Origin: Bacillus glycinifermentans
GTDB taxonomy: Bacteria; Bacillota; Bacilli; Bacillales; Bacillaceae
DNA: 64,000 nucleotides
Reading direction: 5' to 3'
Assembly: GCF_001042475.2 (NCBI RefSeq)
Contig: NZ_LECW02000021.1
Location: forward strand, 124,001-188,000
Part shown: in pieces, positions 55,293 through 64,000 of the stretch
How the letters are laid out: each line of letters opens with the position of its first letter
Numbering within the stretch: the first letter of the stretch is position 1
Translations under genes and position numbers: made by a program
Notes under the pieces: model-generated
What the model saw: the letters and a program-made list of their open reading frames with translations, nothing else
The model's database searches: none
Told to the model about the DNA's origin: nothing

Positions 55293-55730
55293 TTGTTGAT
55301 GTACCAAGTACCTCCGGGAGAAACGCTTCAAGTGGCCGGGGCTTTCATCATGCCGCCTGTTCCGCTTCAGGCCTTCATCAGGGACCCGGCCCCCATTCCT
55401 TACCGGATCACCGTATCTATCAGCGCCAGAACACTGAAATTGTATAACCGGGGCAGACTGATAAAAACATTTCCGATTGGCGTAGGGAAAATTTTGACGC
55501 AAACGCCGAAAGGCGAATACGTCATTGTGAACCGTCAAGCGAACCCAGGCGGGCCGTACGGCGCTTACTGGCTCGGCTTGTCGAAAAGGCACTACGGCAT
55601 CCATGGCACGAATAACCCCGCTTCAATTGGAAAAGCTGTTTCAAAGGGATGCATCCGAATGCACAACCGGGACGTTCTGGAACTGGCTTCCATTGTGCCT
55701 AACGGTACCCGAGTTACGATCACGCCTTAA
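55293..55730 (+). CDS. ykuD: L,D-transpeptidase YkuD with an eroded LysM domain
   Basis: 145 residues. L,D-transpeptidase domain (about 38-145) with HGTNNPASIGKAVSKGCIRMH (His104, Cys120, Arg122), full catalytic set. The B. subtilis enzyme has 164 residues with a 50-residue LysM domain in front. Here the N-terminus keeps the first LysM strand (MLMYQVPPGETL) and then runs through VAGAFIMPPVPLQ to the catalytic domain, so most of LysM is gone. The protein is spore-associated in B. subtilis. Start TTG (55293 or 55296) or ATG (55299); GGAGA is 12 bases upstream. Confidence 0.87.
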   Translation: MLMYQVPPGETLQVAGAFIMPPVPLQAFIRDPAPIPYRITVSISARTLKLYNRGRLIKTFPIGVGKILTQTPKGEYVIVNRQANPGGPYGAYWLGLSKRHYGIHGTNNPASIGKAVSKGCIRMHNRDVLELASIVPNGTRVTITP

Positions 55731-55793
55731 ATTTGAACAATCATTCGTTCTATATTAAGATATAATGGGACCTTTAGGGTAAGGAGCGTATAT

Positions 55794-57095
55794 ATGGATA
55801 TTTTTAAAAATCGTAATTTCGTCCGTCTTTTTTTCGCAGCTTTCTCTTCTCAAATGGGAACGACAGTTGGAAATATGGCTTTCGCTTTCTTCTTGCTCGA
55901 CAGGTTCAGCAGCCAGCCGGCATACACGACGATCGCCGAGCTGATGTATTCTCTTCCGACAGTGTTCGTTTTCTTTATCGTCGGTGTGGTTGCTGACCGT
56001 TTTGACCGCAAGAAAGTAGCTGAAAACTGTGATTGGATCAGAGCGGGTTTGACTGTCGTTCTCTTTTTTGTATTGTATTTACAATCCATTCCGCTTGTAT
56101 TTTGCGTTCTGTTTATCAGAAGCGCCGTGACAAAATTTTTCTATCCGGCAGAAGCGAGTCTGGTTCAGGCCATCCTGCGAAAGGACCAATATGCCCAGGC
56201 AGCAGGGCTTAACCAAATGCTTTTCAGTTTATTTATGCTGTTCGGCGTAGGCCTCGGAGCCTTTATGTATAAAACGATCGGCCTGCACGGAGCGATCGCC
56301 CTCGACTTTATAAGCTTTATTGTTTCGGGGTTTTTGATCCGTTCCTGCAACATTCCGCTTGAAGCGCGTCAGCCGAACGGACAAAAAGGCTGGAAACACA
56401 TTACCATTAAAGATTCAATGCACGACTTTAAAGAAGGCTTCGTTTATATTTTAAAAAACAAACTGCTTGCCTCGCTTGTGTTCGGATATTTTATTTTCGG
56501 GCTTGTAAGCGGCAGTTTATCCGTTCTGCCGATGTTTAAAATGAAATACGAGCTGTCCCCTGACAGCTATGAGTGGCACACGTCCCTCTTTACGGTCGTT
56601 CTCGGTATCGGACTTTTGGCGGGGGCCGTCGGCGGCGCCCTGCTTTCAAAAAAAGTGAAGCCCGAATACTTGATGTCGATTCCGATCTTTATTGCGGGAG
56701 CGTTTGTCATCCTCCTCGGGTTTACCGATCAATTGCCGATTTACTATGCGGCCGCTTTTATCGCCGGGACATGCATCGGGCCCGTCAATACCGCACTTGG
56801 CGGATGGATACCGAAAATCGTTCATCCGCGGCTGATGGGAAGGGTCAGCGGTTGGACGGATCCGCTTATGATGATCGCCCAATCTTCGGCGCTCGGATTG
56901 ATCGCCCTCTTATTCCCCGGCATTATCGGCAAGGTTGATTATATATATTACGGATTGGCGGGCGTTATTATAATAGCCGCATTGTACTATTTTATCGCGC
57001 TGCCCAGATTCAGCGCCCAGACGGCAGAGATCGATGTGCAAGCCGCATTGAAAAGACAAAAAAATGCAAAAGCGAAAATAAAATCAGTTTTATAA
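55794..57095 (+). CDS. ykuC: MFS transporter YkuC
   Basis: 433 residues, twelve predicted helices. Major facilitator superfamily efflux-type permease with DRFDRKK between helices 2 and 3 and a matching motif after helix 8. Substrate unknown. AAGGAGCG precedes ATG; ends in a strong terminator. Confidence 0.87.
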   Translation: MDIFKNRNFVRLFFAAFSSQMGTTVGNMAFAFFLLDRFSSQPAYTTIAELMYSLPTVFVFFIVGVVADRFDRKKVAENCDWIRAGLTVVLFFVLYLQSIPLVFCVLFIRSAVTKFFYPAEASLVQAILRKDQYAQAAGLNQMLFSLFMLFGVGLGAFMYKTIGLHGAIALDFISFIVSGFLIRSCNIPLEARQPNGQKGWKHITIKDSMHDFKEGFVYILKNKLLASLVFGYFIFGLVSGSLSVLPMFKMKYELSPDSYEWHTSLFTVVLGIGLLAGAVGGALLSKKVKPEYLMSIPIFIAGAFVILLGFTDQLPIYYAAAFIAGTCIGPVNTALGGWIPKIVHPRLMGRVSGWTDPLMMIAQSSALGLIALLFPGIIGKVDYIYYGLAGVIIIAALYYFIALPRFSAQTAEIDVQAALKRQKNAKAKIKSVL

Positions 57096-57100
57096 AGAGA

Positions 57101-57136
57101 AAACCGCGCGTTTCGTTAAAAAAACGCGCGTTTTTT
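57101..57136 (+). terminator. Terminator of ykuC
   Basis: CGCGCG stems flanked by AAA and TTTTTT (57105-57110 with 57125-57130). Confidence 0.8.
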
Positions 57137-57234
57137 AATGGAATATTTGCATTTTCTCTTGTATTTCGTATAATTTAGACATAAGCCTTACACCTTTAGG
57201 AGGTGATGAGGAAAGAATGGATAGGAGAGAAAAG

Positions 57235-57696
57235 ATGGACGACCATAATCATACTAAAGTATTAAAACCAACAGTTGAAAACCTTTCAAAAGCGATTTAC
57301 ACGGTCAATCGCCACGCAAAAACCGCGACCGATCCAAAATACCTGTATCTCCTGAAAAAGAAAGCTCTGCAAAAGCTCATCAATGAAGGAAAAGGAAAAA
57401 AGGTAGGACTTCACTTTTCAAAAAACCCAAAGTTCAGCCAGCAGCAGTCAGATGTGCTTATTTCTCTCGGAGACTACTTTTTTCACATGCCTCCAACTAA
57501 AGAAGACTTCGATAACCTTCCGCACTTAGGTACACTAAATCATTCTTATCGGAACCCTAAAGCTCATATGTCATTGAACATCGCAAAGCAGCTTCTGCAG
57601 AAATACACGGGATTGAAGGAAAAGCCGCTTATCACGAACAGGAAGCGCCCTTCGGCAAAGCCTGTATTCAAGAAGCTTGGCGAAAGCTATTTTTGA
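57235..57696 (+). CDS. ykyB: YkyB family protein
   Basis: 153 residues, basic and soluble (NLSKAIYTVNRHAKTA, then KKKALQKLINEGKGKKVGLHFSK). Conserved in Bacillus with unknown function. The ATG at 57235 with AGGAGAG gives the B. subtilis form; an ATG at 57217 with AGGAGGTGATG upstream would add six residues and cannot be excluded. Confidence 0.82.
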   Translation: MDDHNHTKVLKPTVENLSKAIYTVNRHAKTATDPKYLYLLKKKALQKLINEGKGKKVGLHFSKNPKFSQQQSDVLISLGDYFFHMPPTKEDFDNLPHLGTLNHSYRNPKAHMSLNIAKQLLQKYTGLKEKPLITNRKRPSAKPVFKKLGESYF

Positions 57697-57700
57697 TCAT

Positions 57701-57729
57701 AAAAAAAGCCTCCAAAGGAGGCTTTTTTC
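57701..57729. terminator. Bidirectional terminator of ykyB and cheV
   Basis: AAAAAAGCCTCC (57702-57713) pairs with GGAGGCTTTTTT (57717-57728) around a three-base loop. Confidence 0.9.
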
Positions 57730-57731
57730 AA

Positions 57732-58652
57732 TTATTGATTTTGAAAAATATATTTGTCGAGCTTTTCGATCAGTTCGTTCAGCTCCGGCTTGCTGATCTG
57801 CTCATCTGCACCGACCTGCTCACCTTTATGGCGCAGGTCATCTGTAATAAGCGAAGAGAAAATCAATATCGGCATTCCGGCGCTTAACGGGTTGTCTTTC
57901 AAAAGCTTTGTTAAACGGTGGCCGTCCATCTGCGGCATTTCGATATCGGTGATCATTAAATCGACTTTTTCCTGAAGCGGCGTGCCGTCCTCGATCAGCT
58001 CTAAGGCATGCTCATAGGCATCTTTGCCGTTTTCAAACGAAACGATGTTGTTGTAGCCCGCTTCGTTCAGCTTTTCAACTAAAAGGCGCAGCAGCAGCGG
58101 AGAATCCTCGACAATGATCAGCTTTTTGTCCGTTCTTCTTTGGTCAAATTTCTCATCCTTCACATGATAAGGATCAAGGCCGGATTCAGACTCAAGATCA
58201 AAAATGATTTTCTCATAATCAGGGAGGAAGATCATCGTTCCGTCAAGCTTGATAATCCCTGTCATATGCCTTTCCAACCCTTGATTCAAGGCTGTCGGCT
58301 TTTCGATCTCTTCCCATGACACACGGTGGATTTGCGAAACGGCGCCTGTGTGAAACACGATTTTCCGCTTGTTGAATTCGGTGACAATATACTTTTCCTG
58401 CTTTTCTTCTTCACCGTGCTCAACATTGAAAAATGAGAATAAATCAATGACAGGGAGGATTTCGCCGCGCAGGGTGATCATCCCCTCTACATGCCTGTGG
58501 GAATGCGGCACTTTCGTGATCTCGACAGGCTGGATGATTTCTCTGACTTTCATTACATTTATGCCGAAAATATTGTGACCCACTTCAAACTTCACAATTT
58601 CTAATTCATTCGTTCCGGAACTTAATAAAATTTCCTGTTTGTTTAAAGACAC
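57732..58652 (-). CDS. cheV: Chemotaxis coupling and adaptation protein CheV
   Basis: 306 residues. N-terminal CheW-like domain (about 15-155) that joins receptors to CheA, and a C-terminal receiver domain (about 170-300) with phospho-Asp in [12 protein letters not shown] and Lys in KPELNE. GTG start 7 bases after GAGGG. Lone gene. Confidence 0.95.
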   Translation of the reverse strand: MSLNKQEILLSSGTNELEIVKFEVGHNIFGINVMKVREIIQPVEITKVPHSHRHVEGMITLRGEILPVIDLFSFFNVEHGEEEKQEKYIVTEFNKRKIVFHTGAVSQIHRVSWEEIEKPTALNQGLERHMTGIIKLDGTMIFLPDYEKIIFDLESESGLDPYHVKDEKFDQRRTDKKLIIVEDSPLLLRLLVEKLNEAGYNNIVSFENGKDAYEHALELIEDGTPLQEKVDLMITDIEMPQMDGHRLTKLLKDNPLSAGMPILIFSSLITDDLRHKGEQVGADEQISKPELNELIEKLDKYIFQNQ

Positions 58653-58726
58653 TGATATCCCTCTCTATCCTACTTGGTGTTGTACCTTTTATATCGGCGT
58701 CTTTTGTTAAAAGTTGATGCTCTGTG

Positions 58727-60043
58727 TCATGCTTTTGGTTTTACGGTTTGATGGATGACAAGACCGGTTAAAGCAAGCAAAATCAAGGAGCCGAAAGCCA
58801 TTCTGCTCGCAATGTTTCCAAGGTCTTTAAACAGCAGGGTAATCGAACCGTACAGAAGCGGTCCAAAAATGGAGGAAATTTTCCCCGAGAAAGCAAACAG
58901 CCCGAAAAACTCGCCCCGTTTGTGCTCCGGCGTCAGTTCAATAATCAATGTTCTCGAAGCGACCCAAGTCCCTCCGAGCGCGATGCCAAACAGGCTGCCC
59001 GCGACCCAAAACAGTGCTTGAGATGCCGTAAACACACCGATGCTTAAAGAGATGATCAAAATGACGGTGATGAGGCTGACCGCTCTTTTCGCCCCCATCC
59101 ACTTCGTCACATAGCCCCACAGGAATGAACCGACAATGCTTGCCACGGTTGATACGAGATAGAGCAGGATAAACTGCCCTGTCGAAAAACCGATGACCGA
59201 CTTTGAGTATACCCCCATCATCGCGACCACCGTAGAAAGGGTGTCATTGAGAAAAAAGTAAGCGATCATAAACAGAAAAACCGGACGGTACAATCGAATG
59301 TCCTTAAACGTCTGCACGATTTCCCTGTAGCCGCTGAAAAACGGCTTTTTCTCCATCGGTTCCGGCCTTCTGCGCTCCTTTGTAAATAAAAGATACGGAA
59401 AAGAAAAGATCAAAAACAACAAAGCGGACGGAATAAACGCTCGATAAAAATCGTGGTTGCCGACCATGAGATAGACCGTTAAACCGGCCAATGTGCCAAT
59501 ATAGCCTACGGCAGTTCCAAACCCGGAGATAAGCGGGATTTCTTCCTTAGTTCCCAAATCAGCCAAAATCGTGTCATAGAACACCAGGCTGGAATGATAA
59601 AAGAACTTCGCCGTTACAAACATGACGACAACGAGCATCAAAGATAACGGCAAACCGTAAAACGATTGCCCGAAAGAACTGCCTGCAAACACCCCCATGA
59701 AGACGGTGCAGGCGACAGAAATCGCCGTGAACAGCGCAATATACCGCTTCTTCCTGCCCGTGCGGTCGATGAGCACCCCGAACAGCGGCGTAAAAATGAC
59801 CAGCAAAAAGCTTGCGGCGGCGTTTGAGTATGAAATAAACGTGCTGGCGACCTGATTCATGCTCGCGTTTTCGCCGACCGCCTCCTGCAGCCAAAAAGGG
59901 AAAAAGATCGTGACGATATTTGATGAAAAAATCGTGTTCGCAAAGTCGTATAAAGCCCAGGAAATAATCGGAAGCGTAAAAAACAGCTTTAACCCTTTAC
60001 CTGGCGTCCGTTTGACTGCTTGTTCTTGTTCCGGCTGAATCAT
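58727..60043 (-). CDS. UMF1-family (Vps22/Atg22-like) permease
   Basis: 438 residues, twelve predicted helices, with WALYDFANTIFSSNIVTIFFP near the start, the hallmark of the UMF1 branch of the major facilitator superfamily. It resembles YxiO of B. subtilis. Substrate unknown; amino-acid or osmolyte efflux has been proposed for relatives. 86 bases after an RDD protein gene, so possibly co-transcribed. Confidence 0.85.
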   Translation of the reverse strand: MIQPEQEQAVKRTPGKGLKLFFTLPIISWALYDFANTIFSSNIVTIFFPFWLQEAVGENASMNQVASTFISYSNAAASFLLVIFTPLFGVLIDRTGRKKRYIALFTAISVACTVFMGVFAGSSFGQSFYGLPLSLMLVVVMFVTAKFFYHSSLVFYDTILADLGTKEEIPLISGFGTAVGYIGTLAGLTVYLMVGNHDFYRAFIPSALLFLIFSFPYLLFTKERRRPEPMEKKPFFSGYREIVQTFKDIRLYRPVFLFMIAYFFLNDTLSTVVAMMGVYSKSVIGFSTGQFILLYLVSTVASIVGSFLWGYVTKWMGAKRAVSLITVILIISLSIGVFTASQALFWVAGSLFGIALGGTWVASRTLIIELTPEHKRGEFFGLFAFSGKISSIFGPLLYGSITLLFKDLGNIASRMAFGSLILLALTGLVIHQTVKPKA

Positions 60044-60129
60044 AATATAGATTCCCCCTATTTTTAATCTTTACGGCATAACAGCACGCATTCAGTCCGA
60101 AAGCGTGCTGTCTTTTATCCGTTATTTTT

Positions 60130-60642
60130 TTAAGACGATTGTTCCGGCCAGCAATCGTGAAGCGCTTGTTTCCTCTCCGTGAAAAACGCTAAAATATAAC
60201 CGACCATCAAAATCGGGGATAAAAAGCTTCTTGCCATAAAACGTCCGGCAGCTTGGCCAAACGAGATTCTCCCCCCTTCTGCGTCGGCTACGAGAATCCC
60301 CATAATTTTCTTGCCGAGCGTAGCCTGCCATTTCGAAGATTCCATCAGCGTGTAATAAAGAAAATAAACGAGCAACGCAAAAGCGCCGATGATCGCCGTT
60401 ATTTTAAGAAGCGAGAAGAAAACGGCGAAAATTTCAGGTTCTGTTACATAATTATTATCTTTTTCCAACATGGTCATAAAATCGGCATCTCCCATCAGCA
60501 TCAGCGATGCAAAAACAGTAGAAATCAGATACATTGGGACACCAAGAATGATTCCGTCAATGAGAGAAGCCAAAAAGCGAGAACCGATCCCGGCATATTC
60601 GCCCCCAGCAGAAGGAGCGGCTTCATGTTTGCTTAATTCCAA
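60130..60642 (-). CDS. RDD-family membrane protein
   Basis: 170 residues from a TTG 6 bases after TTAGGAGG. RDD domain: GIGSRFLASLIDGIILGVP with the Arg and two Asp residues, four helices and the conserved GKKIMGILVADAEGGRISFGQAAGR. RDD proteins are often linked to ion or osmolyte movement. Upstream of the UMF1 permease on the same strand, so perhaps one unit. Not recognised in this position in B. subtilis. Confidence 0.8.
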   Translation of the reverse strand: MELSKHEAAPSAGGEYAGIGSRFLASLIDGIILGVPMYLISTVFASLMLMGDADFMTMLEKDNNYVTEPEIFAVFFSLLKITAIIGAFALLVYFLYYTLMESSKWQATLGKKIMGILVADAEGGRISFGQAAGRFMARSFLSPILMVGYILAFFTERKQALHDCWPEQSS

Positions 60643-60801
60643 TACATTTCCTCCTAACATCTGACTTCTATATACTACTAACATTTGCCGATTTTGATCA
60701 ATATATCGAGCGGTTTTTTAAGCTGAAATTAATGTATTTCATCATTGACTTTCAGGCGCAACGTGTTACAATGGTCAAGGATTTTTACAGGAAAGGTGTT
60801 A

Positions 60802-60960
60802 ATGATGGGAACAATTGTGATAATCAAAGATCACGAACTAACCGTTTTAGAGGACGCAAGCAAAGCCATGTATTCGGAAATGAAAAAGGATGCTGCAGAA
60901 CGCGAAGATGAAATCTATATTTCCTGGAAAGAAGATCTTGATCCAGACTATGGTTATTGA
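60802..60960 (+). CDS. Small conserved-looking hypothetical protein
   Basis: 52 residues (MMGTIVIIKDHELTVLEDAS, then an acidic C-terminus EREDEIYISWKEDLDPDYGY). AGGAAAGGTG sits 3-9 bases upstream of ATG 60802 or 60805. Predicted beta-hairpin plus a helix, no membrane segment. I do not recognise it. An intact frame with a ribosome site, upstream of patA, makes it credible. Confidence 0.6.
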   Translation: MMGTIVIIKDHELTVLEDASKAMYSEMKKDAAEREDEIYISWKEDLDPDYGY

Positions 60961-61120
60961 TCTGTAAGACAATCTCCCTGATTGTCTTATTTTTCTTTAA
61001 TGCGATGCCGGCCTGCATATATCCGCTTTCGTCTACATAAAATTGATTGATTAAAAGATGACAATTTAACTGATGATGGTAAAATAAGATCAACCACAAC
61101 ATTTTTTAAGGTGATGAAAA

Positions 61121-62290
61121 ATGGAACATTTGCTTAATCCAAATGTAAAAGACATTGAAATTTCGGGAATCCGCAAATTCTCAAACCTTGTATCCCGGCA
61201 TGAAAACGTCATTTCTTTAACAATCGGCCAGCCCGACTTTTTCACGCCCCACCATGTCAAACAGGCCGCAAAAAAAGCGATAGATGAAAACCATACATCT
61301 TACACGCACAATGCGGGCTATCCGGAGCTGAGACAAGCTGTCCAATTGTATATGAAAAAAAAGTCTGATGTTAACTATGAAGCCGAAACCGAAATCATCG
61401 TCACAACGGGGGCCAGCCAGGCCATTGACGCTGCGTTTCGCACGATGCTGTCTCCGGGTGACGAAGTGATCCTGCCGGGACCGGTTTATCCCGGATATGA
61501 GCCGATTATCAGGCTGTGCGGCGCCGTCCCTGTGATCGTCGATACGACGTCTTACGGGTTTAAGCTGACAGCGAAGCTCATCGAGGAAGCGCTGACCCCG
61601 AAAACAAAATGCGTCGTTCTCCCTTATCCGTCAAACCCGACGGGAATGACGCTTTCCGAGGAGGAGCTGAAGGAAATCGCTTCACTCCTGAAAGGGCGGA
61701 ATGTATTTGTCCTTTCAGACGAAATTTACAGCGAGCTTACATTTGACAGGCCGCACCATTCGATTGCATCCATGCTCCGGGATCAGACGATCGTCATCGG
61801 CGGACTTTCCAAATCCCACAGCATGACCGGCTGGAGAATCGGATTTCTGTTCGCGCCTAAAGAAATCGCCAAACATATTTTAAAAGTTCACCAGTACAAC
61901 GTGTCATGCGCTTCTTCGATTTCGCAAAAAGCGGCTTTGGAAGCCGTCACAAACGGATTCGACGATTCGCTGATCATGAGGGAACAATATAAAAAACGGC
62001 TTGATTACGTGTACGACAGGCTGGTGACGATGGGGCTCGATGTCGTGAAGCCGTCTGGCGCATTTTACATTTTCCCGTCGATCAAATCGTTTGGAATGTC
62101 TTCCTTTGACTTCTGTACGTCGCTTCTTGAGGAAGAGGGGCTTGCGATTGTGCCGGGCAGCTCATTCTCGGAATATGGGGAAGGCTATGTGAGGATCTCT
62201 TACGCATATGCACCGGATACGCTGCGGGAGGGGTTGGACCGTCTGGAGACATTTATTTTCAAGAAGCGCCAATCGCTTCAGACTACATAA
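61121..62290 (+). CDS. patA: N-acetyl-LL-diaminopimelate aminotransferase PatA
   Basis: 389 residues. Class I PLP aminotransferase; transfers an amino group to N-acetyl-2-amino-6-oxopimelate in the acetylated diaminopimelate pathway. Seen: YTHNAGYPELRQA, TTGASQAIDAAFR, YPSNPTG, SDEIYSE and the PLP-lysine motif GGLSKSHSMTGWRIG. Same pathway as dapH and dapL at 44662-46565. AAGGTGATG precedes ATG. Confidence 0.94.
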   Translation: MEHLLNPNVKDIEISGIRKFSNLVSRHENVISLTIGQPDFFTPHHVKQAAKKAIDENHTSYTHNAGYPELRQAVQLYMKKKSDVNYEAETEIIVTTGASQAIDAAFRTMLSPGDEVILPGPVYPGYEPIIRLCGAVPVIVDTTSYGFKLTAKLIEEALTPKTKCVVLPYPSNPTGMTLSEEELKEIASLLKGRNVFVLSDEIYSELTFDRPHHSIASMLRDQTIVIGGLSKSHSMTGWRIGFLFAPKEIAKHILKVHQYNVSCASSISQKAALEAVTNGFDDSLIMREQYKKRLDYVYDRLVTMGLDVVKPSGAFYIFPSIKSFGMSSFDFCTSLLEEEGLAIVPGSSFSEYGEGYVRISYAYAPDTLREGLDRLETFIFKKRQSLQTT

Positions 62291-62320
62291 ACAACGGCTT
62301 TTACGCCGTTGTTTTTTTAT
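62291..62320. terminator. Bidirectional terminator of patA and kinA
   Basis: ACAACGGC (62291-62298) pairs with GCCGTTGT (62305-62312), followed by T7 on the plus strand. Confidence 0.85.
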
Positions 62321-64000
62321 TTTGGAAAAGAAATGACGAAAGTCGTGCCTTTTTCAACCTTGCTTTTGACTTCGATCGTTCCGTTATGGTTTTCGATAAT
62401 ATTAAAGGTTACCATAAGTCCGAGGCCGGTTCCTTTTTCTTTTGTCGTCAGAAACGGCTCTCCGATTCGTTTGAGGACATGCTCCGGTATCCCTTCGCCT
62501 TCATCTTGAACCGTTACGGTAACGGACTCATCGGTTTCGTTGACGCCCAAATGGACGGTTCCGCCGTCTGGCATCGATTCGACAGCGTTTTTAATCAAGT
62601 TGATAAAGACTTGCTTCAGCTGATTTTGATCGCCTTTTATAAACACTTTTTCAACCGAGAGATTCGTATTGATCAAAATGCCGTTTAAGTTTGCCTGCGT
62701 TTCCAGAAGAGCCGTCACTTCGCGGATCAGCCTGACGAGGTCAAGCTTTTCTTTCAGGGCGTTTTGCTGCGGCTTGGCCAGCATGAGAAGCTCGCTTAAT
62801 ATCAGTTCGATTCTGCTCAATTCGGAAAATATAATATCAAAATAGTGCTCGTTTTCTTCCATCGTCGGCTTCATCAGCTGTAAAAATCCTTTAATGGCGG
62901 TAAGCGGATTGCGGATCTCGTGGGCGATTCCGGCTGCAAGCTGACCGGCAATCGACAATTTTTCCGAGCGCAGCATCAGCTCTTCGGTCTGTTTTCGTTC
63001 AGAAATGTCCCTTAAAATGATCTGAACGGCCGTTTCGCCGAAAAACGTCGTCGGAATGCAGACCATTTCGGTGTAAATGAGCCGTTTTTCAAACGTATAC
63101 CAGGTCTGTTTGATGATTTCCGATTCAGATTTGCGGTCCGTGATCCGATTGAGCCTCGTTTTCACGTTTTCATGATCACAAGGATGAAGCTGTTCATATA
63201 TATCCCTGCCGATTAAATCTTCATACGTTTTCGCTTCAAACAGCCTGATCCCGGATTCGTTCATAAATACCCATTTTCCTTTGTGGATCACGGCAATCGT
63301 GTCAATCGAGTTTTGGATCAGGAGCTGGTAGCGTTCCCTGCTTTTTTGCAAAATCGGTTGAAATTTTTTTCTTGACGAAATATCAATGAGCAGAAGAAGC
63401 TCCGCTTTTTGATTTTGAAAAACGGTCGGAGCCGCTTTCACTTCAAGGTGAACTTGCGTGCCGTCGAGCCTTTTCCACGTTTGCTCGATCATGCCGACAT
63501 CAAGCCCTTTTTGCATTCTTTTAATTCGGTTTTTGACGATTTCGTGGTACTCTTTTTCGATAAAATCGTAGGAATACTTTCCGATAATTTGCCGTTTGTG
63601 CTCTGCCCCGAGCAGGCTGACCATGGCGTCATTGACATAGACGATTTTTCCTTGAACGCTGATGCACAAAGGACTGGGCAAGCCTTCCACCATCGCTTCA
63701 AATTCCTCTTTCTCCGGAGCTCCGGCGGTTTCCCCAAGCTCGGCTTCCTCATGTAAAGAGCTGTTCTTCTTAGAGGGACGGTCTTCAAACACTTTCATTT
63801 TGAGAACAATTTCCCGTTCTTTTTCTCCGACATGGGTCGTCACAAAATCGATCGATGCTTCAATCCAGATCATCGTATAATCTTTTTTCACAAATCTGAA
63901 GGTGCACGGCAGCAAATGGTGTTCATTGTAAAAATAACTTTCTACCAGAAAAAGATCGTCTTCGTGTAAATAGTCCTTCAAATACGTACCGATCAATTCA
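62317..64000 (-). CDS. kinA: Sporulation kinase KinA (5' end outside window)
   Basis: At least 561 codons visible; the gene continues past the right edge, where B. subtilis KinA would have about 45 more residues. Major kinase of the Spo0 phosphorelay. The visible part has the end of PAS-A, PAS-B and PAS-C (the last ends with RDISERKQTEELM), the phosphoacceptor AAGIAHEIRNPLTAI, and HATPase boxes NLIKNAVES, DEGEGIPE and GTGLGL. Cytosolic, no membrane helices. Close match to B. subtilis KinA throughout. Confidence 0.95.
   Translation of the reverse strand, partial: ELIGTYLKDYLHEDDLFLVESYFYNEHHLLPCTFRFVKKDYTMIWIEASIDFVTTHVGEKEREIVLKMKVFEDRPSKKNSSLHEEAELGETAGAPEKEEFEAMVEGLPSPLCISVQGKIVYVNDAMVSLLGAEHKRQIIGKYSYDFIEKEYHEIVKNRIKRMQKGLDVGMIEQTWKRLDGTQVHLEVKAAPTVFQNQKAELLLLIDISSRKKFQPILQKSRERYQLLIQNSIDTIAVIHKGKWVFMNESGIRLFEAKTYEDLIGRDIYEQLHPCDHENVKTRLNRITDRKSESEIIKQTWYTFEKRLIYTEMVCIPTTFFGETAVQIILRDISERKQTEELMLRSEKLSIAGQLAAGIAHEIRNPLTAIKGFLQLMKPTMEENEHYFDIIFSELSRIELILSELLMLAKPQQNALKEKLDLVRLIREVTALLETQANLNGILINTNLSVEKVFIKGDQNQLKQVFINLIKNAVESMPDGGTVHLGVNETDESVTVTVQDEGEGIPEHVLKRIGEPFLTTKEKGTGLGLMVTFNIIENHNGTIEVKSKVEKGTTFVISFPK

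Noticed and set aside
60081-60110. AGCACGC/GCGTGCT hairpin as terminator of the RDD gene
   Set aside because: No T run on the minus strand; probably read-through into the UMF1 permease gene.

Overview
The window is a stretch of Bacillus chromosome. The proteins and gene order match the speA-pdh to kinA region of the B. subtilis group. Protein divergence from B. subtilis, together with several genes that are present or absent relative to it, suggests the B. licheniformis branch (inference from remembered B. subtilis order and sequences; no search was run). No rRNA, tRNA, CRISPR array, prophage or intact insertion sequence was seen.

Layout. 1-9,850: yktA end, speA, the dual-function SR1 RNA with its SR1P peptide, slp, the pyruvate dehydrogenase operon pdhABCD, ykyA, a small YjcZ-like sporulation peptide and a deformylase. 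9,890-18,907: ykrA, an unrecognised 23-residue cationic peptide gene, RNA polymerase epsilon with RNase J1, adenine deaminase, KtrC, KinC, Abh and MreBH/YkpC. 18,997-27,308: ampS, a 245-bp inverted-repeat element of unknown nature, the ABC-F protein YkpA, two small membrane proteins, signal peptidase SipT and the fructose operon fruRKA. 27,588-35,747: an extra YIP1 membrane protein, the sigma-W operon yknWXYZ and the heterodimeric exporter YknUV. 36,011-42,487: a second, short Rok-like regulator, the molybdenum-cofactor cluster mobA-moeB-moeA-mobB-moaE-moaD, yknT and rok. 43,001-55,730: ykuV/ykuU redox proteins, the acetylated diaminopimelate pathway genes dapH and dapL, Fur-controlled flavodoxins ykuNOP, ccpC, darB, abbA, ykuK/ykuJ, the FsrA iron-sparing sRNA, ykuI, fadH, ykuE and ykuD. 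55,794-64,000: ykuC, ykyB, cheV, two membrane proteins, patA and the 3'-part of kinA.

Functional themes. Central carbon flux (pdh, SR1P-GapA, fru, ccpC), iron limitation (FsrA and ykuNOP, each with a near-perfect Fur box), entry into sporulation (kinA, kinC, abbA, abh, rok) and lysine/peptidoglycan precursor supply (dapH, dapL, patA) are all represented. Sigma-factor-specific promoters can be read directly upstream of several genes: sigma-W (yknW), an ECF type (abh) and sigma-K (YjcZ-like).

The most unusual item is the 245-bp element at 20,403-20,647 between convergent ampS and ykpA. It has 11-bp perfect terminal inverted repeats, a second nested helix, and two tandem hairpin modules that differ from each other by compensatory base-pair changes. 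It occupies the place where B. subtilis carries ykpB. It could be a structured RNA or a MITE-like repeat, and the sequence alone does not decide. Next in interest are the free-standing 23-residue peptide gene (10,876), the second Rok-like protein (36,011), the YkuD enzyme with an eroded LysM domain (55,293) and a perfect 13-bp dyad in the ykuU leader.
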